Assembly (NCBI GenBank): GCA_025360565.1
Contig: JANYBY010000248.1
Coordinates: forward strand, 1 to 7,954
Length of the DNA stretch: 7,954 nt
Direction: 5' to 3'
Source: Bacteroidota bacterium
GTDB lineage: Bacteria > Bacteroidota > Bacteroidia > B-17B0 > Aurantibacillaceae
The notes under the pieces are model-generated. The model was not told the origin of the DNA, did no database searches, and was given only the letters and a program-made list of their open reading frames with translations. Position 1 is the first letter of the stretch. Each line of letters starts with the position of its first letter. Shown here piece by piece: positions 1 through 6,736 of the stretch. Position numbers and translations under genes: made by a program.

Positions 1-679
1 CTGACAAGAGGCTAATTGTATTATTTGAAGTAGCGATGGGAACCCCGCCCGGTAAAGGGTTTAAAGGGCTATACCAATCTTGTTGAAGGTTTATAGTTGG
101 ATTTGTACATGTTCCGGTAAATGTAATTGGTGTAACGGTAGCACATGTGATGGCCTGACTTAACGGCGCAACTGTATTTGTTGGCGCAACCGTATTTATG
201 CCAATGGCAATTGTTTGCTGGTACAAACAGCCGGTTGCAAGGTCTATTCCTGTTAAGGTTAAACTATTGGCCACTGTAATTGCAACAGTTGATGTGTTGG
301 CAGTGAATGATGGACTTGTCCAGCTATAAGAAATTGTTCCGAATGTATAATTGGTAATTGCCGCAAGATTTATTGTTGGATTGATACAGGTTATACTTGG
401 CGAACCGGTTAAATTATTTATTGTAAAAGTTACAGGAGGCGGGGCCGGAAGAATATTTACCGTTACAACTTGCGTACATCCTCCACCATAAGAGGTTGTA
501 ATTGTTGTAATGCCAACCGGTAAATTAGATGCGCTTAAAGAATTTCCTGCAATTGCTCCCGGGGCGGGACTCCACGTAATCGTTGGTACTGCCGTATTTC
601 CGTTGATGGCAAGTGATACCGCGTTCAATGTATTTGTACAGCCTGTTTGTGTAACTGTTGGTACAACTACAAACGGGGT
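1..679 (-). repeat. Paralogous block shared by proteins A and B (copy in A)
   Basis: This encodes A residues 693-918 and aligns with B residues 281-510 (4615-5304). Shared stretches include 'PPPVTFTINNLTGS', 'NYTFGTISY', 'APLSQAITCATVTP' and 'DWYSPLNPLPGGVPIA'. The similarity is visible in DNA as well, with many third-position changes, so this is an old duplication. It begins just after A's SprB-like module and runs off the left edge. Confidence 0.85.
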
Positions 680-2755
680 ACAGCAGGTAATGGTTATAGT
701 GGTTACAAATATTGGTCCGCAAGGCGCGTTAATTTGCATTTGCACAGTGTAGGTTCCGTTCGGAAGATTTGTTACTGTGTTACTTGTGGCCGGGGTTGTG
801 TAGGTTGCGCTCACTGTTCCGCCAACACCGGTCCAAATATAATCGATCAAGGCTCCGGGAATATTAGTGGTTAAAGTTGCAACACCTGTTCCGTTATTAT
901 TTCCTGCACAATTTGAAAATACCGAAAATTGATTTGTACCACCGCAGTTAAGACTTTGGGTAGCATTGTAAACGCCGGCAAAACCACTCCCTACAACAAA
1001 TAATTTGTTTGTGTTGCGATCAATTTTAATATCGTAAACATATTGGTTGGGTGTAACAACACCTAATGGAATATTTGGCAACGCGTTAAATACCGCGCCG
1101 GTAAAATTATAGCATCTAATATTTCCGTTACCGCCAACATAAACGTTGTTGCAATCGTCAACGGCAATTCCGCCTTGTTGCCTCGCAGTTAAACCTGCAA
1201 TAGTTGTAAAGCCTATTTTAGTTCCGTTAGTTTTATCATAAGCCGCTAGGTTAAATCCATCGTACATAAAAAGGTAGTTGTTATTTACCCCCATACAATT
1301 AAATCCATTATGGCTGTTGGCCGGTAAGCCTCCGCCAGTATAAAAATTCTTATTTGTGGCTTCGCTGAAAGTAAGATAAGTACTTGGCACAAACCAAATA
1401 TTTCCATTAAACCCGGGATTAACCCGCATGATCTTGTTGTTTACATTGCTTCCGGCGAAATAGCAAAAAATATTTCCGTTATCATCAATAGCGTTGCTCA
1501 CAATATCCTGACCTGCGTTTGGAAGCCCTGTAAAATTGGCTGCCTGAACGGTTGCGGTTATCTGATCAATTAATCCCGCACAGGTATTTCCTTGCGTGCC
1601 TCCGCCTAATCCGTATACTTTTCCGGTACCGCAATGAAAGCCCATATCCCACAACTCGCGCCAAGTACTTACGGGTGTGGTAACAAAATTATTGTAATTC
1701 CCCAAAGGGTCTAAGCGAATAGTTCTGCTTCCGTTAAATTCAAAACCGGTTCCCATATAAACCTTATTATCAATTTTATTTACAATAAAGTTTCCTGTAC
1801 AAACAATATCTCCGTCCGAATTCCAGGGCACTCCCGGCAAATTTCCTAAAAACACCCAAATAATATTTCCGTTCGGATCGTATTTTGCAATTTTCACTTG
1901 CGTTAATCCACCGTAAGCGTATAAATTACCCTGATAATCATAATCTACATCGTAAGAGTAATTATTGGCAAGCAATTGTGTAAGTGTAGTTACCCATGGA
2001 TCAATAATTAATGTTTGATCTGTTTGATGCCCGTTCGGAAATTGAAAAGAGATAATTTTATTTTCTAATTTAAAATTAGAATTTACTTCTTGTTTGTTAT
2101 CGTAAAAACTTTTGGGCGCATGTTCGGTAATATCTTCTAAAGGCGTTTTAATAATGATCGTTCCGTTTTTCTCGGTAATTTTATCTACATCACCGGTATA
2201 TGCAATTTTTATATCGTTTGGATTGGCACCGGGATGTAAAATAACATTGTACTTTATTCCGTGATCTTGGTCGCTACTCATTACATACTCAATATCTATA
2301 TTATTGTAAACGTTTTTGTAGGTGATCTTTTTATAACCGTAAGCGTTCCATTCAGGCCCGCCGGCTGTAAAATAATAATTCTGTTTTTCACTTTCAATGA
2401 TTTGGATGTTTGGATTAGCGTTGAGCCAATTCATTCTCACATAATAAACTTCATCGGGTTTTCGTTGAATGGATCTTCCTTTTTCCATTTGCTCTCTCAG
2501 CTCTTCGGTTAAAGAGAATTTTTTTATCATCTTATATACCAAACCTTTTTCGGTAAAATAAACATGTTCCTTCCCCGAATCGTAAACGTATTTTATCTCC
2601 TCCCCTGAATTTAAAAGGTGGTCGAACTGCCCTTTATTTTCAATAAAAACGCGTATTCCAAATACATCTTTATCGGAGGCAAAAGTTTTTTTAAAAGCAT
2701 TCGCGTTAATTGCAGTGATAAACATCACTAAAAAATAAAATGTTGATTTTTTCAT
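1..2755 (-). CDS. Large T9SS-type surface protein A, 5' part only (DUF7948-like domain, beta-propeller, SprB-like and Ig-like modules)
   Basis: The reading frame is open from ATG at 2755 to the window edge: 918 codons, no stop, last residue Ser918. Residues 1-20 form a signal peptide (KK start, hydrophobic core, ANA before the predicted cut). Residues about 35-254 look like the DUF7948 domain found in large Bacteroidota surface proteins: 'ENKGQFD' near the start, a Tyr-rich centre and 'LIIDPWV' at the end. Residues about 255-600 hold repeats such as 'YDYQGNLYAYGG', 'DDCNNVYVGGNGN' and 'DRNTNKLFVVGSG', which suggest a beta-propeller. Residues about 616-692 resemble a SprB-type repeat ('LPNGTYTVQM'). 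From about 693 onward it aligns with protein B residue 281 onward; both contain 'PPPVTFTINNLTGS'. The start is preceded by TTTAAAAAAATCAAT, an A-rich leader with no clear Shine-Dalgarno. If the rest follows B, the protein would be about 1500 residues and end in a T9SS sorting domain; this is inference, because that end is not in the window. A surface adhesin role is likely, the ligand unknown. Confidence 0.9.
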   Translation of the reverse strand, partial: MKKSTFYFLVMFITAINANAFKKTFASDKDVFGIRVFIENKGQFDHLLNSGEEIKYVYDSGKEHVYFTEKGLVYKMIKKFSLTEELREQMEKGRSIQRKPDEVYYVRMNWLNANPNIQIIESEKQNYYFTAGGPEWNAYGYKKITYKNVYNNIDIEYVMSSDQDHGIKYNVILHPGANPNDIKIAYTGDVDKITEKNGTIIIKTPLEDITEHAPKSFYDNKQEVNSNFKLENKIISFQFPNGHQTDQTLIIDPWVTTLTQLLANNYSYDVDYDYQGNLYAYGGLTQVKIAKYDPNGNIIWVFLGNLPGVPWNSDGDIVCTGNFIVNKIDNKVYMGTGFEFNGSRTIRLDPLGNYNNFVTTPVSTWRELWDMGFHCGTGKVYGLGGGTQGNTCAGLIDQITATVQAANFTGLPNAGQDIVSNAIDDNGNIFCYFAGSNVNNKIMRVNPGFNGNIWFVPSTYLTFSEATNKNFYTGGGLPANSHNGFNCMGVNNNYLFMYDGFNLAAYDKTNGTKIGFTTIAGLTARQQGGIAVDDCNNVYVGGNGNIRCYNFTGAVFNALPNIPLGVVTPNQYVYDIKIDRNTNKLFVVGSGFAGVYNATQSLNCGGTNQFSVFSNCAGNNNGTGVATLTTNIPGALIDYIWTGVGGTVSATYTTPATSNTVTNLPNGTYTVQMQINAPCGPIFVTTITITCCTPFVVVPTVTQTGCTNTLNAVSLAINGNTAVPTITWSPAPGAIAGNSLSASNLPVGITTITTSYGGGCTQVVTVNILPAPPPVTFTINNLTGSPSITCINPTINLAAITNYTFGTISYSWTSPSFTANTSTVAITVANSLTLTGIDLATGCLYQQTIAIGINTVAPTNTVAPLSQAITCATVTPITFTGTCTNPTINLQQDWYSPLNPLPGGVPIATSNNTISLLS

Positions 2756-2781
2756 ATTGATTTTTTTAAACTCAAAAAAAG

Positions 2782-2804
2782 TCTCCGGATCTTAATTCCG
2801 GAGA
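2782..2804 (-). terminator. Rho-independent terminator after protein B
   Basis: A perfect 8-bp stem (TCTCCGGA at 2782-2789, TCCGGAGA at 2797-2804) encloses a 7-base loop. On the minus strand it is followed by one C and then seven T (complement of 2774-2780). It begins 7 bases beyond the stop codon of protein B and should end that transcript. It lies only 26 bases before the start codon of protein A, so A either depends on read-through or has a promoter that I could not identify. Confidence 0.8.
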
Positions 2805-2811
2805 TCTTAAT

Positions 2812-4026
2812 TTATCTGAATAATGTTACGTTTCCTTTAGTATTGTATTCTTTTTCATCTTTACCCTTAGCCGTGATCACGTAAAAGTAAACACCCGACG
2901 CACATTCTTTGCCCTGGAGATTTTTTCCGTCCCAGGCAATATTGCCGCTTGTACTGTTGGTTTCGTAAACTTTATTTCCCCAACGGTCAAAAATAATGGC
3001 GTTAATTTCCGAAAGGTTTGCTGTTTTCATAAAGAACACATCGTTGCTGCCATCGCCATTTGGTGTAAACACATTTGGCACTTCTAATTTCGAAGGAATA
3101 TCCACACGAATTACTTTGTAAACGGTATCAATACAACCGCCCTTTTGCGCGATGAGCATGACTGTATAATTTCCGGGAGCTGCATAACTCGTTGTTGCAA
3201 CATTATTAATAGTGTTGCTATAAGTTAAACCGTTTCCAAAACTCCAAATAGAAGTAATGCTTTGCGAACCCAGACTACTTGTTGAAATATTATTAAATGA
3301 AACATCAAGAGGAGCGTAACCGGAATAACTGCTCGGATCAAAATCTGCTACAAGCCCGCCACTGCTAACATTTACTGTGCCTTCAGCTGTGCAGCCTGTT
3401 AAGGTATTTGAAATTACATACACATATTGTCCGGGTTTTGAAACAGCGATCACAGAAGAACTTGTTCCGCTTAAGATTGGATTGATGTCGAGTAAAATTG
3501 CATTTGTTGGTGTAAACGTTGAGCCTAAAGGATAACGTTTTACCAAATATTTTACTCCGCCGGTTGTAGTTCCAGTCATTGTTAACGACATACTGCCCGA
3601 GGCGCCGCCACAATCTATTGTAGCGGTTGAAACCGGATTTGTAATTACAGGCGGCTGCGTTCTATCCAAAATATTTATGGTTCCGGTTTTAAAACATCCG
3701 TTGTAATTATCCTGAATGGTTAAAGAATATATTCCGGGAACATAACAGCTGTAGCTTGAAACGCCTGTGGTTGTTGCTTGTGGTGATGGCCCTTCCCATA
3801 AAACAGGAACAGGAAAAGCTAACGGTCCGCCGTTTGACGTTGTTGTACTACTTCCCGTAGTCAACACAACAGGATTTGAACCGGATGTACAGTATATTGC
3901 TGTTGGTGTTCCAATAGAAATTGTGGGTGATGAAACCGGCGGTTTAAAATTTTGGCTAATAACAACAACCGATGTAGTTACACAAGCGTTAACCGTGTTT
4001 GTTGATATAACAGTGTAATTCGCGTA
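2812..4026 (-). repeat. Paralogous block shared by proteins B and D (copy in B)
   Basis: This encodes B residues 707-1110, the partner of 6737-7954. The match covers Ig-like modules, PKD domain and sorting domain with about one residue of length difference, located in the PKD domain after 'WSFGNG'. About 100 of 404 residues differ in my hand alignment. Confidence 0.9.
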
Positions 4027-6144
4027 AACCAAAGATGTTGTGCTTGTGTTAGGTCCGCTACCCGGGCCAACCAATATTGTTGCTGTTGAAACTAATGGCG
4101 GAGCAATTGGCTGCAACCAGTTTATTTGCGCGTTGGTTGTGGTTGACGAACCAGTTGCCAATAACGTTGGATTTCTACAAGTTAAGGTTTGATTACCGAT
4201 CGGCGCAGTCATAGTAACCGCAACATTTGGTGCAACTGTATTCTGTATAATTGGCACCGATAAAATTGTTTTACAATTGTTACTGTTATCATTCACAATC
4301 ACTGTCCATGTTCCGGGTAAAGTAGTTATGGTAGAAGTATTTCCGCTGTAAGGACCCACTGCTAAAGTACCGCCAAAACCAGGAGGTAAAAACGTAAAGC
4401 TACAAGTTGAAGCCGGTGTTTGTGTTGATACAGGATTAATGATTGATAAGGTTGTTTGGTTTAATGGAGAACAACCCACAGAATAATTTGTTGAACTGTT
4501 TATTCCAAACGTTGGCCATGCATCTAACGATGTTACAGTAACAGTTTTAAACGCTTTACATCCGTTAACCAAATTAGTTGTTTGTAAAGTATAAACTCCC
4601 GGAGGAATTACACCCGACAAAATACTGATGGTGTTATTGGATGTTGCAATTGGCACGCCGCCCGGTAATGGGTTTAACGGGCTGTACCAATCGTGCTGAA
4701 GATTTATAGTTGGATTGCTACATGTACCCGAGAAAGTAACCGGGGTAACCGTTGCACAAGTAATTGCTTGCGATAACGGCGCAACCGAATTTGTTGGAAC
4801 GGTTGTGTTTATGCCGATTGCTATGGTTTGTTGAAACGAACAGCCTGTTGCAGGATCGATACCGTTTAAGGTTAAACTATTTGCAGCAGTTAACGAAACT
4901 GTGGAACTTGTTGATGTAAATGACGGACTTGACCAAGTATAAGAAATTGTACCAAAGGTATAGTTGGATACAGCCTGCAATACAACGGTAGGATTTAAAC
5001 ATGTTACGCTTGCAGAACCTGTTAAATTATTTATTGTAAATGTAACCGGCGGTGGCGAAGGTGCCATTGTAAAGCTAAGAGTTGTTGAACATCCTCCGGC
5101 GGCAGTAACCGTTACGTTAGTTGTACCCGGAAGTAAATTACTCGCCGATGTTTGGGTTGGTGTTGGAGGACCCGGTGGTATTGGGCTCCAGTTAACAGTA
5201 TAACCCGGAATAGGATTAGTTGGTAAAAAAGTTAAACCTAAATTAACCGCGTTTAAACTATTGCTGCAAGTTGCCTGAGTAAACGTTGGAGAAGTGAAAG
5301 GTTTAGGATTGACTGTAACATTGGAGACTCCGGTTGTTGTTTGAACGGCAGGAACGCCATTCATTCCTGTTACATACGTAGTGTAACTTGTAGTAACCGT
5401 AGGTGACACCACAAAAGTTCCGGTTAAATTTGTTTGCCCGCCCGGCTGAATGGAAAATGTTGGGTTAGTAAGATTCGCAAAATTAATTGCGGTGATAGTA
5501 ACATTAGAGCCGGCGCAAATACTGAAACTTGGATTACAATTAGGATTGCAGGATAGGGTAGCTGTACCTAAATTTTGAAAAGACACCAAGGTGTTAATGT
5601 TGCTGTAATTAGAAATACAAATAATAAATTGTTGGCAGGCGTTAACCGCTAAAGGTGGTTGATAGTTTCCGGCATTACCGCCTGGTGGAATATTTCCGGG
5701 AGAAGCAATTCCTGTGCCCCCCGAAGAAATGGCGTTCCAATTACAACGTACAGGCGGCAAAGTATTGTTCATAATATTGGCGCATGCCGTTGGTGAATAA
5801 GGCCACATTGACCAATCGTAATAACCTGCTTGAGGATTTGGGCTGTTTCCCGCGCCAAAAACAAACTCTAACATTCCGGTACTGCCTACGGTTATTAATA
5901 ACCATTGTGGATTGTTTTCTCCTGCAAGCAAACAACCTGAGTTTGGTGGATTTGGATTTGAAGTGGGGTTACTGATATTACTGCCATTCGGAATATCATT
6001 AACGTTGCCATTACCTACAACAGGAAAAAAAGTAAAGTTTGGAGTAGAGCACAAAGGAATAGAGTTGATGCAATCCGCATTGGTCTGCGCTTTTAAAAAG
6101 CAACTTCCAACAATTAAAAACAAACAAAATATATTTTTTTTCAT
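2812..6144 (-). CDS. Large T9SS-secreted surface protein B with Ig-like/PKD modules and gliding-motility-type C-terminal sorting domain
   Basis: Complete 1110-residue protein. Residues 1-19 are a signal peptide, probably cut in 'FLKA-Q'. Residues about 24-200 are a Cys-rich N-terminal domain of a type common in Bacteroidota T9SS cargo ('DCINSIPLC', 'GCLLAGENNPQW', 'YYDWSMW', 'RCNWNA'). Residues about 202-280 are an Ig-like module ('SICAGSNVTITA' ... 'VSPTVTTSYTTY'). Residues about 281-927 are further modules of roughly 95 residues, most with one Cys near the start and one in an 'NGC' or 'TGC' turn near the end (for example 'LVNGCKAF', 'YNGCFKTG', 'LTGCTAEG'). Residues about 930-1015 are a PKD domain ('WSFGNG' ... 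'APGNYTVMLIA'). Residues about 1018-1110 are the T9SS type B sorting domain ('NVFTPNGDGSNDVFF', 'IFDRWGNKVYE', 'WDGKN', 'GVYFYVI'), known to direct export through the outer membrane and surface attachment. The start codon lies 10 bases after the stop of the thioredoxin-like gene, so the two are probably co-transcribed. The ligand is unknown; an adhesin role is inferred from the architecture. Confidence 0.95.
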   Translation of the reverse strand: MKKNIFCLFLIVGSCFLKAQTNADCINSIPLCSTPNFTFFPVVGNGNVNDIPNGSNISNPTSNPNPPNSGCLLAGENNPQWLLITVGSTGMLEFVFGAGNSPNPQAGYYDWSMWPYSPTACANIMNNTLPPVRCNWNAISSGGTGIASPGNIPPGGNAGNYQPPLAVNACQQFIICISNYSNINTLVSFQNLGTATLSCNPNCNPSFSICAGSNVTITAINFANLTNPTFSIQPGGQTNLTGTFVVSPTVTTSYTTYVTGMNGVPAVQTTTGVSNVTVNPKPFTSPTFTQATCSNSLNAVNLGLTFLPTNPIPGYTVNWSPIPPGPPTPTQTSASNLLPGTTNVTVTAAGGCSTTLSFTMAPSPPPVTFTINNLTGSASVTCLNPTVVLQAVSNYTFGTISYTWSSPSFTSTSSTVSLTAANSLTLNGIDPATGCSFQQTIAIGINTTVPTNSVAPLSQAITCATVTPVTFSGTCSNPTINLQHDWYSPLNPLPGGVPIATSNNTISILSGVIPPGVYTLQTTNLVNGCKAFKTVTVTSLDAWPTFGINSSTNYSVGCSPLNQTTLSIINPVSTQTPASTCSFTFLPPGFGGTLAVGPYSGNTSTITTLPGTWTVIVNDNSNNCKTILSVPIIQNTVAPNVAVTMTAPIGNQTLTCRNPTLLATGSSTTTNAQINWLQPIAPPLVSTATILVGPGSGPNTSTTSLVYANYTVISTNTVNACVTTSVVVISQNFKPPVSSPTISIGTPTAIYCTSGSNPVVLTTGSSTTTSNGGPLAFPVPVLWEGPSPQATTTGVSSYSCYVPGIYSLTIQDNYNGCFKTGTINILDRTQPPVITNPVSTATIDCGGASGSMSLTMTGTTTGGVKYLVKRYPLGSTFTPTNAILLDINPILSGTSSSVIAVSKPGQYVYVISNTLTGCTAEGTVNVSSGGLVADFDPSSYSGYAPLDVSFNNISTSSLGSQSITSIWSFGNGLTYSNTINNVATTSYAAPGNYTVMLIAQKGGCIDTVYKVIRVDIPSKLEVPNVFTPNGDGSNDVFFMKTANLSEINAIIFDRWGNKVYETNSTSGNIAWDGKNLQGKECASGVYFYVITAKGKDEKEYNTKGNVTLFR
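4615..5304 (-). repeat. Paralogous block shared by proteins A and B (copy in B)
   Basis: This encodes B residues 281-510, the partner of 1-679. The Ig-like modules match one to one, with small length differences in the first module (for example extra residues around 'LTFLPTNPIPGY' in B). Upstream of the block, A and B are unrelated apart from both having signal peptides. Confidence 0.85.
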
Positions 6145-6154
6145 GATCGTTTTT

Positions 6155-6613
6155 TTATCTGGTTATTAACTGATGAACTTCTTCATAAATATCTGTTGTC
6201 ACATTTTTCTTGACTGTATTTCCGGCAGCGTCAAAAATAATATTTGAGATCCCTTGAAAATTAAAACCGGCATTTTCATTTAATACAATTGGCTTTATTA
6301 CTTTATCTTTAAATAAAATAATGGTTTCGGCGCTCTTATCGTTTCCCTCGCAAACCAAAACGCCTATCATGCCTTTAAGTCCGCCCTTAAGTTTTGCATG
6401 TTCAAAAACAGTGTACGCTTTATTCACTTGCGTGTTACTTTCTCTGCTTTTTGCATCGTTTGCCGACCACACATTTACAACAAATAATTTATTTTCAACA
6501 TTTATTTCGGGATGTTCTTTTTTTATTTGCTCTTTTAATTTTTTAAAAAGATCTTCTTGAGATACAATTGTGCCCGAAAAGAAAAGAAAGGTAAGCAGGA
6601 TTATATTTTTCAT
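6155..6613 (-). CDS. Small exported thioredoxin-like protein lacking the CxxC active site
   Basis: 152 residues. Residues 1-18 are a signal peptide (MKN, then a hydrophobic stretch, then 'TIVSQ'), followed by a Lys/Glu-rich helix-like stretch to about residue 38. Residues about 42-150 follow the TlpA/thioredoxin pattern: a beta strand 'LFVVNVW', a helix with 'NKAYTVFEH', a strand 'GMIGVLVCEG', and a late strand-turn 'NIIFDAAGNTV' like the usual 'TFLIDKDGKIV'. Aligned on Trp49, the usual C-x-x-C is Asp53-Ala54-Lys55-Ser56, so both catalytic cysteines are absent. The usual cis-proline in 'GIP' is Ser123 in 'GIS'. Only one Cys (Cys88) remains, so normal disulfide exchange is not expected; a structural or binding role is possible. 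It lies just upstream of protein B (10-base gap), probably as the first gene of a two-gene operon. The coding call is firm; the fold is my pattern reading and could be wrong. Confidence 0.85.
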   Translation of the reverse strand: MKNIILLTFLFFSGTIVSQEDLFKKLKEQIKKEHPEINVENKLFVVNVWSANDAKSRESNTQVNKAYTVFEHAKLKGGLKGMIGVLVCEGNDKSAETIILFKDKVIKPIVLNENAGFNFQGISNIIFDAAGNTVKKNVTTDIYEEVHQLITR

Positions 6614-6645
6614 TGTAGTAATTTGTTTTTTTGGTTTAGCGTATC

Positions 6646-6675
6646 CAAATGTTTAGCATCAATAAATATACCAAA
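6646..6675 (-). promoter_or_regulatory. Candidate Bacteroidota-type promoter for the thioredoxin-like gene and protein B
   Basis: On the minus strand, TTTG (6675-6672) is followed after 18 bases by AACATTTG (6653-6646). The known Bacteroidota housekeeping consensus is TTTG or TTG, about 19 bases, then TAnnTTTG, so the upstream box and the TTTG half match while the first base of the -7 box does not. Transcription would start near 6640, giving a leader of roughly 25 bases. The position just downstream of a strong terminator fits a new transcription unit. AT-rich DNA produces such matches by chance. Confidence 0.35.
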
Positions 6676-6687
6676 TATTGTTAAATA

Positions 6688-6721
6688 AAAAAACCCGACT
6701 TATAACTAAATCGGGTTTTTT
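6688..6721 (-). terminator. Rho-independent terminator after protein D
   Basis: A perfect 11-bp inverted repeat (AAAAAACCCGA at 6688-6698, TCGGGTTTTTT at 6711-6721) encloses a 12-base loop. On the minus strand the GC-rich part is followed by seven T. It starts 15 bases after the stop codon of protein D. Because it is symmetrical, with a T-run on both strands, it could also stop plus-strand transcription, but no plus-strand gene is present. It separates protein D from the thioredoxin-like/B unit. Confidence 0.9.
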
Positions 6722-6736
6722 AGAGAAAAATGATTT

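Larger units (their letters stand above)
6614..6736. other. Intergenic region between protein D and the thioredoxin-like gene
   Basis: This is the only gap above 60 bases in the window. It holds the terminator of protein D (6688-6721) and then, reading on the minus strand, an AT-rich leader with a candidate promoter for the thioredoxin-like gene and protein B. The heptamer GCTAAAC occurs twice on the minus strand (6651-6657 and 6634-6640), 17 bases apart. The start codon at 6613 is preceded by an A-rich stretch (CCAAAAAAACAAAT) without a clear Shine-Dalgarno, which is normal for Bacteroidota. Confidence 0.7.

Noticed and set aside
510..874. Overlapping plus-strand and minus-strand open frames of 65-80 codons
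   Set aside because: They lie inside protein A's continuous frame, and their translations have no recognisable domain; they are shadows of Thr/Val/Asn-rich coding sequence on the opposite strand or in another frame.
2261..2512. Plus-strand open frame of 83 codons
   Set aside because: It lies antisense to the conserved DUF7948-like domain of protein A; the hydrophobic look comes from reading Lys/Asn/Tyr codons on the reverse strand.
3767..5203. Plus-strand open frames at 3767-4018 and 4964-5203
   Set aside because: Both are antisense to the Ig-like modules of protein B, whose frame is intact and supported by the paralogues A and D.
6100..6144. Possible lipoprotein signal (V-G-S-C, Cys15) at the start of protein B
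   Set aside because: The sequence fits a loose lipobox, but 'KAQ' at residues 18-20 is a typical Bacteroidota signal peptidase I site and the C-terminal T9SS sorting domain already explains surface attachment.
6321..6560. Plus-strand open frame of 79 codons
   Set aside because: It is antisense to the thioredoxin-like gene, which has a signal peptide, a plausible start and tight spacing to protein B; the plus-strand frame has no such support.
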